This document shows, one piece after another, positions 25,275-35,310 of a stretch of DNA of 64,000 bases. Each line of letters begins with the position of its first letter. The stretch's first letter is position 1. Source of the DNA: Capitulum mitella (taxonomy: Eukaryota > Arthropoda > Thecostraca > Pollicipedomorpha > Pollicipedidae); the NCBI GenBank assembly GCA_030062745.1, contig CP099839.1, positions 44,280,796 to 44,344,795 of the forward strand, given 5' to 3'. The translations under genes and the position numbers were made by a program. The notes beneath the pieces are model-generated. The model saw only the letters and a program-made list of their open reading frames with translations, had not been told where the DNA came from and did no database searches.

Positions 25275-25345
25275 TGGGTCAGGCGCGCAGCCAGGATTTT
25301 CTCGGGGGGGGGAGGAAAATGTCAAATTTTGTCATATGCGACTGG
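25275..25345 (+). repeat. Dispersed transposon terminus
   Basis: GCGCAGCCAGGATTTTCTCG plus a G run, same type as 10569. An inner inverted motif, CATATGC/GGCATATG, follows. A partner end may be the hairpin at 25556. Confidence 0.5.
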
Positions 25346-25555
25346 CATATGACGAAATTTATACGGAAAGGCAGCAATTTTATGTAATCTTCCTCATATT
25401 TAAGGCATAGGAAAACATATAACGTTTGCTTTGCAACATGTATATGAATCACTGTTCCGTGTTCCTGCGAAATCGCTATATTTCTAATGTGGACCGCTTG
25501 GCTCGGAGGGGGAGGTCGGCACGGCCTCATAGCTCCCTGCCCCCCCCCCAAGGGC

Positions 25556-25611
25556 GTAGCCAAGGAGGGGGCCATGGGACCATGGCCCCCATGGCCCTCC
25601 CCCTTGGCTAC
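25556..25611. repeat. Hairpin of a transposon end
   Basis: Arms of 23-24 bases (GTAGCCAAGG...CCATGGG and its inverse) with one slipped base in the G run; loop nine bases. GTAGCCAAGG-type sequence is typical of DNA-transposon termini. Confidence 0.8.
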
Positions 25612-27120
25612 GTCCCCGGAGTAGGTGATTGCGTCCAAGTGCTGTGATCTGGCGAGAGGCGAAACACCAATGAAGTATGCAATGCTTGGGCGGGGAGGTG
25701 TGTGTGTTGTGGGGATGGACCCCGTGTTTGGTATAGCTGTTGAAACAGGTGGACAATCGCTCCAGACTCATGTAACAAATTCTCGAATCAGCCCTCTGCG
25801 GTGCGGTTCATAGCAGGGGCGACGGAACCATTCAGCGCTGCGGCGCTGCGCCTCCTTCAAAACTGAAATCTAAAATTAAGCCTATGACGATGGCTGTAAA
25901 GAAATCATTTAAAAATTACCTTCGCCTCCTGCCCCCCCCCCCCACACCCTTAGGATGACTTCACTGCGGAAAGGCGGTTTGCCAGCGTCAAAGCTGCAAG
26001 GTGTAAATTTGCGACAAAAAGGACCATTCCGCTCATACTGGAAACGGAGTTCTCTCCAGTGCAAAGGACTGCTTGGCTTGCTCTGCTTTGTCGAGGTTCG
26101 CCGTCAGTCAATGGAACAATCAGCACGGTTCTTTCCAGAGGGTAAATCCGTGTTGCTGACTGCGGTGTCGGCTCGGGTCGACGTCTCCAGCCGTCCATCG
26201 CTCGAGCTGTCGGACCTCCGTGACCCCGGACCGTCTGGAGGTCAGTCTGGACTGGCCTGGTCGCCGGGTCCGCCGTGGGCGCCAATGACGGCGGGAGATC
26301 AATGGTGGCACGTGACTGATGGGACAGCTGTCCGTCTGACTGGATTCCGGTGGCGACCGGCTCCGCCACCAAAGGCCGGAAGACGCACACAACTGGTGTT
26401 ACAACTCCATACATCCTCCAAATTCCTGTTCTCATACTGTTATATCTGTGGCACAACCACGAAATATGAAGACTGACTGTGTATCAGGCATCCGCTACTT
26501 CCCGGTGGCGACTATAGGTGTGACGAAGCAACCACGGACCCATTCACACGTCCGAAGACCGTGAACAATCGTTCTTTCGGCAACGGCCGGTACGAAAATC
26601 AGCAAAAAAAACAAAGCCGCAAAGCAATACGCAGTCACTGTCACAGTCGTAAAGTGTCACCGTTCAAACAGATAGAGTACGCCTTTTAAACATACTCTAT
26701 CTATTTGAACACCATAAGCGCTGGGCGTGGATACAACCAGTAACGTAGCTAGGATTCTCGCAATGAGGGAGGGACAATGCTTAAATAAAAAGGCATCCTA
26801 GATACTGCCCTTACCATTTTACTTAAAAAACAGGGAAAGTGATCCTATCACATAACGCACCCCACCCGAATATGTTGAAAATAAAAGCACATTCCTTTAA
26901 TTTTAAAGCATTTTTGTCTTTTAAACAGATTATGCGTGACACTGGACAACTTCTGGAAACCTTTGAACATAAGGGAGGTTCAGATGACTCTTCTGACCCG
27001 CCCCCCTCCCCCGCCTACGCTTCTGAACATGACTTTCCCTGCATGTATCGCTCACCCTAGGAATATCGCATATGCGTATATTGACATCTAGCGACAACAA
27101 GAAAAACTTCAGCCTACTTC
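25612..27120. other. Intergenic, no recognised gene
   Basis: Overlapping frames of 168 and 173 codons on opposite strands (25950-26476) match no family I know. Confidence 0.4.
26661..26711. repeat. 18-bp inverted repeat
   Basis: Arms GTTCAAACAGATAGAGTA and TACTCTATCTATTTGAAC, 17 of 18 matching, loop about 13 bases. Confidence 0.85.
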
Positions 27121-27630
27121 GCCTACGAAGAGGTCGCGCGTCACTGCCGCTGGCCATATCGACCGGTGCTGCCGCGCGGCGGGCACTCCATGCATTACGG
27201 CCCCACGCGCGCTGACGTCACGGCGGGGTGAATGACCGGCCTCGGCGCGATAGTGTGTCTGTGGTGCACGCCGCGCCGGCCGGCGCGCCCGGCTGAGATA
27301 GCGGTCCGGTCGGCCGCGTATTGTGGCGCGGCGCGGCCGCCGCCCGCCGGCTACCACTGCTAACGGGATGGAGGCGGAATGCGCGCCCTTTTCACCCCCC
27401 GGTGGTTGATCGGCTGGCAGGGATGGTCGGGCACGCGGCCGCAGGACGGCGCTGATGGCGCGCCAAACCGAGGACGTCAGCGGGTTCGTGCAGGGGCACG
27501 GGACGCGGCGCTCGTCTGCAGACCAGCAGCCGACCGAGGAAATCTGGCAGTGCCATCGCACCGGAGGCCCCGGCTCCGCAGCACGACGCGCGCGGCGTTC
27601 CCCCAAGCTGTCAACGAGGTCGCCATGTGA
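27120..27630. other. GC-rich CpG island with CRE palindrome
   Basis: TGACGTCA at 27213-27220 inside dense CpG. No exon identified. Confidence 0.45.
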
Positions 27631-27987
27631 CTAACCGTGGTCAGTTGTGCATCGCATGGCTGTTTCTTGTCATCGTTACCGTCCCTGGCAAGCTGCACCC
27701 GTCAGCGATCATGAAAAAATGTCGCAAGAAGCCGGCGGTTTCTGAGCGTGCTTTCACAGGACATCCCTGCACTGGTAATGTTCCGGCCGCGGTTGGCGGA
27801 GATCATCTCAAGGCACGGAGGGCTGGCGACATCAGGCTAGCACAAAGGACGTCCGCACACTCCACACTGGGCACTTCCGGTCTAGCTCAAACAGAGGACA
27901 CCTGTTGCCAGGAAAGACGGCAAGCTTCGTGGCTAATTGGAACAATGTCTGCTTCTGCACAACACATGAACGTTACTTCCTAAAAGT

Positions 27988-28100
27988 AGTAATGAACAAT
28001 AAAGCGTGATAAACTCCTGCAACAACAGAAGTCATGAACAATAAACAACAACAGTAATGAACAATAAAGCGTGATAAACTCCTGCAACTTTTACAGAAGT
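27988..28100. repeat. 65-bp tandem duplication and CT-rich tail
   Basis: AGTAATGAACAATAAAGCGT with its following 16 bases occurs at 27988 and 28053. A (CT)n-rich stretch follows at about 28139-28188. Confidence 0.8.
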
Positions 28101-28189
28101 CATCACACGTTCTCCTACACTTGGATCATTAGGGAATCTTTCTCTCTCTCTATTTTCCTTCATTTATCTCACTCACTCTCTCTCTCTCC

Positions 28190-30059
28190 AGCGGCACAGT
28201 GGCGCTGGAAAAACTATTGGCCAAAGAGCTAAGATGGAGGGTGCCGTACAACAAACGAATAAATGAACACCGGAGGGAGTGTGAGTTTTGCCCGCTGATG
28301 GCAGTGACCCCCGACCCCAAATCACCGCCGTAATAAGTAGGCGTTTTCAGTTCGGTTCCCACATTACATCGCGTGTTTGCCCAAATGTTCCGGCTTAGCT
28401 ACAGCAGAACATAGCGCCACTTAGTTTTTTTCCTCAGCCATGATCCGATGAAACAAAGTCCGATAATGCAGTGATAATGCGAAAGATATTGTGACTAAGT
28501 CATTGAAATGGGTTTGCTCATCTCCCTTCATGAAGGCGGTTACTCATTCGAAAAACAACGGCTTTGCAGCCTGCAAAGATGAAGTTGGGTATGGTGACGC
28601 AGTTATCCTGTTTGCTCCACTTCGCTTGGGTCAGTGACCTCTACGCATTCTTTACGGGAAGTTCCCATCGTGTAATGGAAAGTTCGCGTATCACGGAAAA
28701 GTAGCATGGAAAACTCTTCCAGCACCTTCCTGCTTTCCCCGTTGTATTTTCGTTCCGACACCGGTAAACCGGTTCTGGTTTACCGTTTTCCATTTTGTCT
28801 AGATGCTTTCATTTGTCTATTAGACGTGTGTTCAACATTACCGTCAGCATCGGGCCCAAAGGGACCCCGCAACCCGGCTGAAGTGAGCAGTTGTGGGGGG
28901 CAACTGGGCCCAATGCTCTTCAGCAGATGGTGCCGTTTTGTTATAAATCGCCATGGGTACGGGGCTTTGCCCGATTTTTCGGTTTTTCATTTCATTTCAG
29001 ATTTTAGCCTCTTGACGCAAGCCGTTTGTTGGCATTCTGTGAAAAACCTGATGGGAGATTGCAACTCGTTTCGTCCAGTGCGGGTTAACAGACTAGAAAA
29101 AAACGCGGATCGGAATGACATTTCAAACAGGCGCTTCTGTCATAAAATCCAACCATATAAAAACCCTTCAACTGCCCCGCGCCTGCCTTAACCCCCCCCC
29201 CCCCCCGCACCTCCCACTTTTGGTAGGTTATACTCTCGTTACGGACTGCCGGATTTTACATGCCAACATCCTTGGATTCAGGAAAAAAACTCTCGTCACG
29301 GACTTGTCTCTGAACAATGTACCAAGACTGCAAAAACTTCGCGAGCGACGCGACTGGTGCACGGACACTACCAGGGTTTAGGGTACTTTAGGGTAGGGTC
29401 GAACACTCCTCCCGGGTCACAAGGCTAGTCTATGCTTCTTTCTCCCCAGAGCAGTCGCTGACCATCCAGATGTTTGCCTTGGGTACTTCGGTCAGGCCGC
29501 GGATTTTTGCCAGGATCAACCAGAAAGCTCCGCAGACTTAAAGCTGCGGGAGCTGCCACCGGATCGACATCGCCCTCATGTCGATAAACGGCGTCCAGTT
29601 CCGACACTGAAGTCACAGCGTATGAATCACGGCTGACTCGAGGAGTTTGCTGCCCCAGCCGGAAATTCTGCCCGCCGCGAGCCGGCTGATTGTGCACCTG
29701 GCCGCTATTCCGGCCAATCCATTTAAGGAACAGCGATAACTGCAGCAATGTTCTTGGCCCATTCGTATAGCGAGAACTTAATACCGGATGATTTGGCCGA
29801 AGGAAGAATGGGCAACAAAATGCCCTTGCCCAGCATGCATGATTTGAAAGCCATGTTTGCAGCCCAAAGCTAGTTTCCCCTTATACATTTGGAAATACAG
29901 CAGGGTATTTATCGATCTCCTACAGGATTTTGCATGCGAAGAACTGCAAGTTTAAACGCCACGTACGTCCACGATTTTGTTCACTGCTGTTATCTACGAT
30001 TATCCAGGGGGGTGCCACCAGTGCTATCGGCCATATGACTGCTTTTTTTTGCTAGCAAC
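28190..30059. other. Intergenic, no recognised gene
   Basis: A poly-C tract near 29192-29207 and a few TTAGGG-like words at 29376-29398; nothing coding convinces. Confidence 0.4.
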
Positions 30060-30300
30060 GATCCCGGAGTGACGTCACTGGGAGAGAGCCGCTGGGAGTC
30101 GAACGTAAACAATCCAGCGGCCACTGACAACCGTTGATTGTGCTGTGAAGAAGCGGGTCCGGTTGCGTCGCAGTTTCTGCGCTCTTAAAGTGCTTTTTGC
30201 CTGCCTATTGTAAAGAAGTTGTTGCCACAAGTGATTTTTTTTATTTAGGCCAATTCTGGTGTTACACCACGTCGGAAATTGACTGATGGCAGTAAGCGAT
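30060..30300 (+). promoter_or_regulatory. CpG-bearing, promoter-like segment before the CpG-free block
   Basis: Contains the palindrome TGACGTCA (30070-30077, a CREB/ATF-type site), a forkhead-like GTAAACAA soon after, and several CpGs, then passes abruptly into the CpG-free block. This is the pattern of an unmethylated promoter ahead of a methylated body. A start site or first exon was not identified, so direction is inferred only. Confidence 0.35.
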
Positions 30301-30379
30301 GAGGCAGTTTGGGATGCTCAAAAAGCCAAATGCCCATGTGAAAGGATTGGATTTTGAAGTGACGATCCTCATGTTGACG

Positions 30380-32173
30380 TTCCTAATTCCTTATGTACCA
30401 AAATATTTTCACTTTTACTGGTTTGTGGCTGAGACCTGGCAGTGGCAATGGCCTTATATTGGGATTGGCAGCAGAGGGCAGGCATGATTTGAGTGATGCC
30501 TCATGACATACCATGACCTGCTAATGTTGTGATGTTTCAGTGACATTTTATAACAACATTAAAGGCTTGTGACTGTGGCCATACCTCTTGCATCTAAGTG
30601 TTGGCAGCTTATGTATTTTTGTATCCTTTATTTCATATATGGGCTGATGAGCAAAGATGCTAACTGTGCTGTATTTGCCTTTTCATTGTGTGTTGGTGCT
30701 AATGTAAATGCCAAGAGCTTAGCTTGTCCTTGTTTTGATTTCCAAAAGAGGAAGGTGCTAGGGCACTGTGGGTGCACAAGTGTGTTAGAGGAGAGAAGTC
30801 TAACATAGCTGATACAGCAGTTTGCTTGGAATATTTTGTTGAGGAAAATTGGCCCATTATGCCTTGTTAAAAAGTGGTTGCTGATATTGAACCTGTGCTG
30901 AGAAATGGTGCATTGCTATCCAAAAACCTTTCATGATGCATGTCAGGGTATTAGATTTGTGGCCAAGGGTGGGTCCAGAGCACTGGTTTTTGCCAATCTG
31001 GGGGGTCAGATTCCAAAAAGGTGTACTGATTTTAAAAAAAACCCACTGGATTTTGCATCATTTTGCCTCAAAGACTGCAGTAAAACAAACTTTTTCATGA
31101 AAGCTGCCTAGATTTTTCCTAGACTCCAGATCTGCATCAACTTGCCAGTTGTCCATGGGGGGGGGGGGCATGGCTCTGTTGCCTCCCCAAATGCATTATT
31201 ATTTGTGGCACTACTTGGGTAGCAACTAACATTTTTGTTTTGATGTGTTAGTGCTAGCTTTGCCATTAGTTTATTGCCAGGCTGGGAGAGGTTTGCTATT
31301 CTCTAGGTATGACAAGCTTTTGGTGCTAATTTGCAAGTAAATATCACCTATCAATCTCAATAGGTACAGCACACTGAGAAAAATAATTAATTGCATAGAT
31401 ATTCATGTGACCTGTGCCAAAAAGCAAAATTAGTCAAAATAATGCATCAGTGATGCCAGTGAAAATCCATTTTAATTTGATAAGTATCTGAGTTGTCTGC
31501 AGCTTTTTATTCTGCAAACAATAGTCTTCAATCACTCTGGTCAGTCAGTTGGGCAACCAGTCAGCAGTCTTGACAGTATTTGTTTTTCACAGCCTCACAG
31601 CAACATATATTTCTACCAGTGTTTGCTGAGTGCTCATGACACCAGGTGATAAGCACATCTGGCTGGTTTACTTTTTGTTGGTTGTTTTTTGCATGCTGTT
31701 CTTTTACCAGTTTATTTCATTTGTGTTTTATATAAATCATTGGAAGGTCACCATTCTCTGTATAAATTCTGCAGTCTTTCACTACATCTGGACCATGTAA
31801 TGCTAGATCTGTGAATATGAAGTGAGTTATTGTAATTACAAGTAATATCTAGTTAATTCATCATATATGGAAGATGATATATTTTGTTAGATATGCTTGA
31901 CTTACAAAAACAGTAAAGCATGGAAGGTGCAATGTGACTCCTGAGGTTCCCTTCTTCCATGTCATCTGTCTTGTTTTCATGTCACTTTGCTCAGTTGGAT
32001 TGTATGTGATGACATCTGGATTGTTCAGGTGCCATTGACATGCCAGACAAATCTAATGCAAAAAGTTTGAAGCTGGTTGCAGCTTGCATCAGAGGTATCA
32101 TAAATAAATGGGCAGTTAATTGATGTGTGCCATTACCATGCAAAAAATGCCATTGAAATTTGTAAATACAACA
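30380..32173. other. CpG-free block of 1,794 bases
   Basis: I read every line from 30301 to 32180. The last CpG is at 30378-30379 and the next at 32174-32175; there is none between. TG and CA are abundant, as expected after deamination of methylated CpG. No long conserved reading frame is visible; frames of up to about 80 codons have no recognisable family. The simplest reading is a germline-methylated transcribed gene body (intron or UTR sequence), because in invertebrates methylation is concentrated in broadly expressed genes. It could also be an insertion of foreign DNA. Confidence 0.8.
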
Positions 32174-32249
32174 CGTAGTAGTAACGTGTAGTTTTGTACT
32201 TGTAACTACATCTATGTCGTTTCGGACGCTTGTAACTATATTTGTAACT

Positions 32250-32450
32250 ACATGTGCGCCCGCCCGCTCCGGCCTCTCCGTACCGGACAGCACGTCCTCA
32301 TGCAGGACCTCAAGGTGGGTCTGTGGGAACGGTCGGGGACCGTCATGGGCATTGGCTGGCAAAGAAATTACCTGGCACGTATGCCCAGCGAGCGCATATA
32401 CTGGCGCAACAGCCGGTATCTCCGGCCTCCGCGACGGTTCGTGACGGTCT
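32250..32450 (+). mobile_element. Ty3/Gypsy-type integrase C-terminal fragment
   Basis: The open frame from 32252 contains, in order, TGQHVLMQD, an ERSGTVMGIG strand, RNYLARMPSERIYWRN and SRYLRPP. This matches the end of Ty3/Gypsy Pol, where a G-x-x-V-x-V-Q-D segment, a W/R-x-x-G-x-V-x-x-x-G segment and a GR-x-x-x-RNRR-x-LRP end are typical. Only about 60 codons survive, and no reverse transcriptase or LTR was seen nearby. It still has many CpGs although it abuts the CpG-free block, so it is probably a younger insertion. Confidence 0.65.
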
Positions 32451-32470
32451 TGCAAGGTGGCGACAGAGAT

Positions 32471-33576
32471 TTACCCTGTTTACATGGGCAGCCGAAATCC
32501 GGATGGACCATGAGGTCGGCTCAGAGTCGCGTTTAGTGTCCCATGTAAACGCATGTAAGCCGTTCGGTAAATTCGAATCACGCGCCGATTGAAATCCTCT
32601 CCCGAAGAAGGATTATCCCTTCACGAAGGGATTTTATTTGGACTGAGCTGAGGTAAAAGACTACTAAAAAGATATGTATGCATTACTGCATTACTATCAT
32701 CCTGATATTTTACCATTCCAGGAAAGCATCTTTTTCGATGTTTGAGAGAGTTGCTAATAATGTTTTTCTGTACTGCTTCCACACCACGTTTTTGCTTCTC
32801 AACCCCTTCGTACGGCGCGTTTTCTCGTTTGATCAGCTGTTTGGGGGTGTTGGTACATGCGAGAAGATTGCGGGAAGTTCAAGGTAAGGGCGGCGGGTGC
32901 ATATGAAACAAAAAGCGGAATGGAAGCTCAAGACAGACCCACCAAAGAGAAGAAAAAAGACTGGCAAGAAGAAGAGATAACTACAATGCTCGAGGTCATC
33001 CAAGACTTGCATATTTTTAAAGCTCTGGGTGGGAAACGCCATAGGAATGCCCACGTGAGTGCAATCTGGAAACGAAGTATTTTAAGACAGATTATTATGG
33101 GAGTATGAACCACAGAGCTCATGCACGTCTGTGATATTATGAGCATTGCAAGTTAGGGACCTCTGGATAATTTCAGCCATGAGCTGAACTTCAACTGCGT
33201 TGTTCTTTTCAATTAACAGAACTTGAATCAGAAATTGAAATGATACTTGAGCCCATTCTGGTAAATTGCATCCAACTTTGTTTTTACCTGTAACTTTCTA
33301 ACTACTAACTACTAACTTTCTCCGTCAATCGCCTGAACGCTACATGCGCTGTGGGCTGGACAATGTATTAGTTTGTTTCAGATTTGTCGTAAGAGCGCCA
33401 TTTTTGCAGACAATCCGTTTCTCGATCCGGATTTCTGAAGCCACGACTCTTCGCGATTAAGCCGACGTCAAACCGCTTTCGCCCATGTAAACGCACTACG
33501 ACGGAAGGATTACAGTCGCATTACCCGATCCTTTCATTATTCGGATTTTCTCTGGCTGCCCATGTAAACTGGGTAA
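32471..33576. mobile_element. Inverted-repeat DNA element (Harbinger-like candidate)
   Basis: The left end TTACCCTGTTTACATGGGCA and the right end read in reverse (TTACCCAGTTTACATGGGCA) differ at one base, and both continue into GCC and an AATCCG motif. Subterminal CCCATGTAAACGCA motifs occur at both sides (about 32550 and 33483). Between them is a Myb/SANT-like frame, and PIF/Harbinger transposons are known to encode such a protein beside the transposase. No transposase is present and the target duplication is not clear, so the element is non-autonomous or decayed. Confidence 0.55.
32857..33108 (+). pseudogene. Myb/SANT-like (trihelix) domain fragment
   Basis: A frame of 83 codons. A lysine-rich start leads into KDWQEEEITTMLEVI, then an ALGGKRHRNAHV segment (about 33022-33057). 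This resembles the Myb/SANT-like DNA-binding domain of transposon-derived proteins, in which a W-x-x-E-E-x-x-x-L-L helix and a later G-K-R-x-R-N segment are typical. The third helix is not convincing. It lies inside the inverted-repeat element at 32471-33576, which supports a transposon origin. It is short and probably not functional. Confidence 0.45.
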
Positions 33577-33579
33577 TTA

Positions 33580-34519
33580 TTGAGACAACGGCGACGGCAG
33601 CTGCCTGAATTCCAGCGGCCGCCACGGCGGCGACGGCGGCGTTAAGGGCGATGGCAGCCGCGATGACGGCCCCGACGACGTTGGATGTGGCGACTGCGGC
33701 GACCTTCGTTTCAACGGCGTTGCGTGTGGCAGCGACCGCATGGGCGCTAGAACTCCGGCAGTGCTGCCCGCGAGGCGGGCTGCGGACTGGACTCAGGCTG
33801 CGAGGACGCCAGTGGCCGCAGAAACTCTCGGTTAACTGGTCTGGGCCAGTGTATCGTTTATGTGTGAAAGGCACGGCACCAGAGTAGTAGCCAGGCCAAA
33901 CAGTGGTGATCGGTTTCGTGGGGGTGACTGCATTGTTATTGGCTGCTGCTTTGTTCTGTTTGCGGTGGTGTGTATGGTCGCAAGTAAGGGTTGGTCTCCT
34001 CCACGTCTTAGGGTGAAGTGTTTTGTCGCCATGACTGCGCTGGGATCGGACGCCGGCGCCTGCGGCCCGCTGACCCGGCGGGCCTTTGCGGCCGACCGGT
34101 TGACCGTATCTAGCCTTGTGCAGTGGTTGTACCATCCCACCTGACGCGCGCTTGTTGGGAGGAACCGAATACAGTCTGAAGAGAGAGCCCAGCTTTGAGA
34201 AGTGTCTCGGTCTGCCGCGGTGCTCGGAAAAGTGTCCCGGCCTGCCGCTGCACTCGGAGACACGTCATGGCCGTATTGAGAAGTGTTGAAATATGTCACC
34301 GTAGTTCACGCCTATTTACTGTCATTATTAAAATAAGAAATGGTGCAAATGGTTCTCCGGGGTGCATTAAAGTCAGAGTCTGTGCTGAGCAGTGCTTGTA
34401 CAGACTGCCATGCACCGGATCGCATTATGCCAACCAAACTGCCTAATTCGAAGGCGAAAATTTAACGTGCAGGTGTAATCCACACGATCGCGCGGTACTC
34501 AGCATCTCCTTCTGTGAAT
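33580..34519. other. GC-rich island with GCC/GCG triplet runs
   Basis: GGCGGCGACGGCGGCG-type runs near 33620 create an Ala-rich 204-codon frame on the minus strand without family resemblance. A 30-bp tandem pair occurs at about 34196-34255. Confidence 0.4.
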
Positions 34520-34625
34520 CGCTTGGAGGGTTAAGTGGCCTCCAGGAGAAAAAGTGAGGGCCGAGACGATTCGAACCCACCTGGCCATGGTGGGCAGCGG
34601 TAACAGACGCTGAACGAACTCTGCA
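34520..34625 (-). repeat. Possible tRNA-derived SINE remnant
   Basis: The minus strand has a polymerase III B box (GGTTCGAATC, 34578-34569) with GTTCAGCGTCTGTTACCGC upstream, as in a tRNA-like head. The T stem does not pair and no clear A box is present, so it is not a working tRNA. Confidence 0.3.
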
Positions 34626-34819
34626 CCGAAACGGCAGTCACTTAATACATGTACCTTTCTTACGGATTATTTCATTTTCATGAAAACATGGCATACCGCA
34701 AGACACTGTGTCCATTAAAATCGGGGTAAAGATGAAGCACAAATAGAAGCGTGGTCTTCTTTAGCAAACACGTAGACTTCTCACCTGCAGCTCTATTTCA
34801 GCCGTGATTGGTATAGAAC

Positions 34820-35310
34820 ACATTACGCCCGCGCCGCCCGAACCCAGTTTCCCGACTCCCCCTTTCCCGCGACCCGGCGGCCCGACCTCGACTGCACATC
34901 ACGTGACCAGCGACGCCTTAACCAATCTGCACACGTCCGGACCGGCGCCACGCCGGCCCGGGTGCACTACACCCGCCGGGCGTCGGCACGGATCGGCCCG
35001 AGGACGGACGGAACCACGGACGGACGGACCGGCACGAACCGGCGCCGGCCAGGGCGGCCGACCCCGCATTCACAGGGGGATGGACAGCATGTTCGATTCG
35101 CGCAGCCCCCCCTACACAAGCGTCCGACGGCCGAGATCTGGGCTGCTTATTCAATGCCCATGGCGGGCGCTGACGGAGTCACTCCCAGTGACGTCACACA
35201 GCGGCTTGCGCAGAATGTAAACAAATCGCTTGGCGACCATGCCTCCCATAGAGGGCCTTGCGATTACCTACCGTGTCTAATTCCCGGTTCAAAAACTTAT
35301 AAAAAAGTCC
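34820..35310. promoter_or_regulatory. CpG island with CRE and TATA-like word
   Basis: Dense CpG from 34820, TGACGTCA at 35189-35196, GTAAACAAAT shortly after, and TTATAAAAAA at about 35296. The CRE plus GTAAACAA pairing is also seen at 30070. A promoter is possible; no initiator or exon was found. Confidence 0.35.

Noticed and set aside
25950..26476. 168- and 173-codon frames on opposite strands
   Set aside because: No recognisable motif, no splice or promoter context, and both cannot be real.
29376..29400. Interstitial telomere repeat
   Set aside because: Only two or three irregular TTAGGG-like words, with no regular array.
33521..34135. 204-codon minus frame with an Ala-rich stretch
   Set aside because: The Ala run comes from a GCC/GCG triplet repeat; the rest has no family resemblance.
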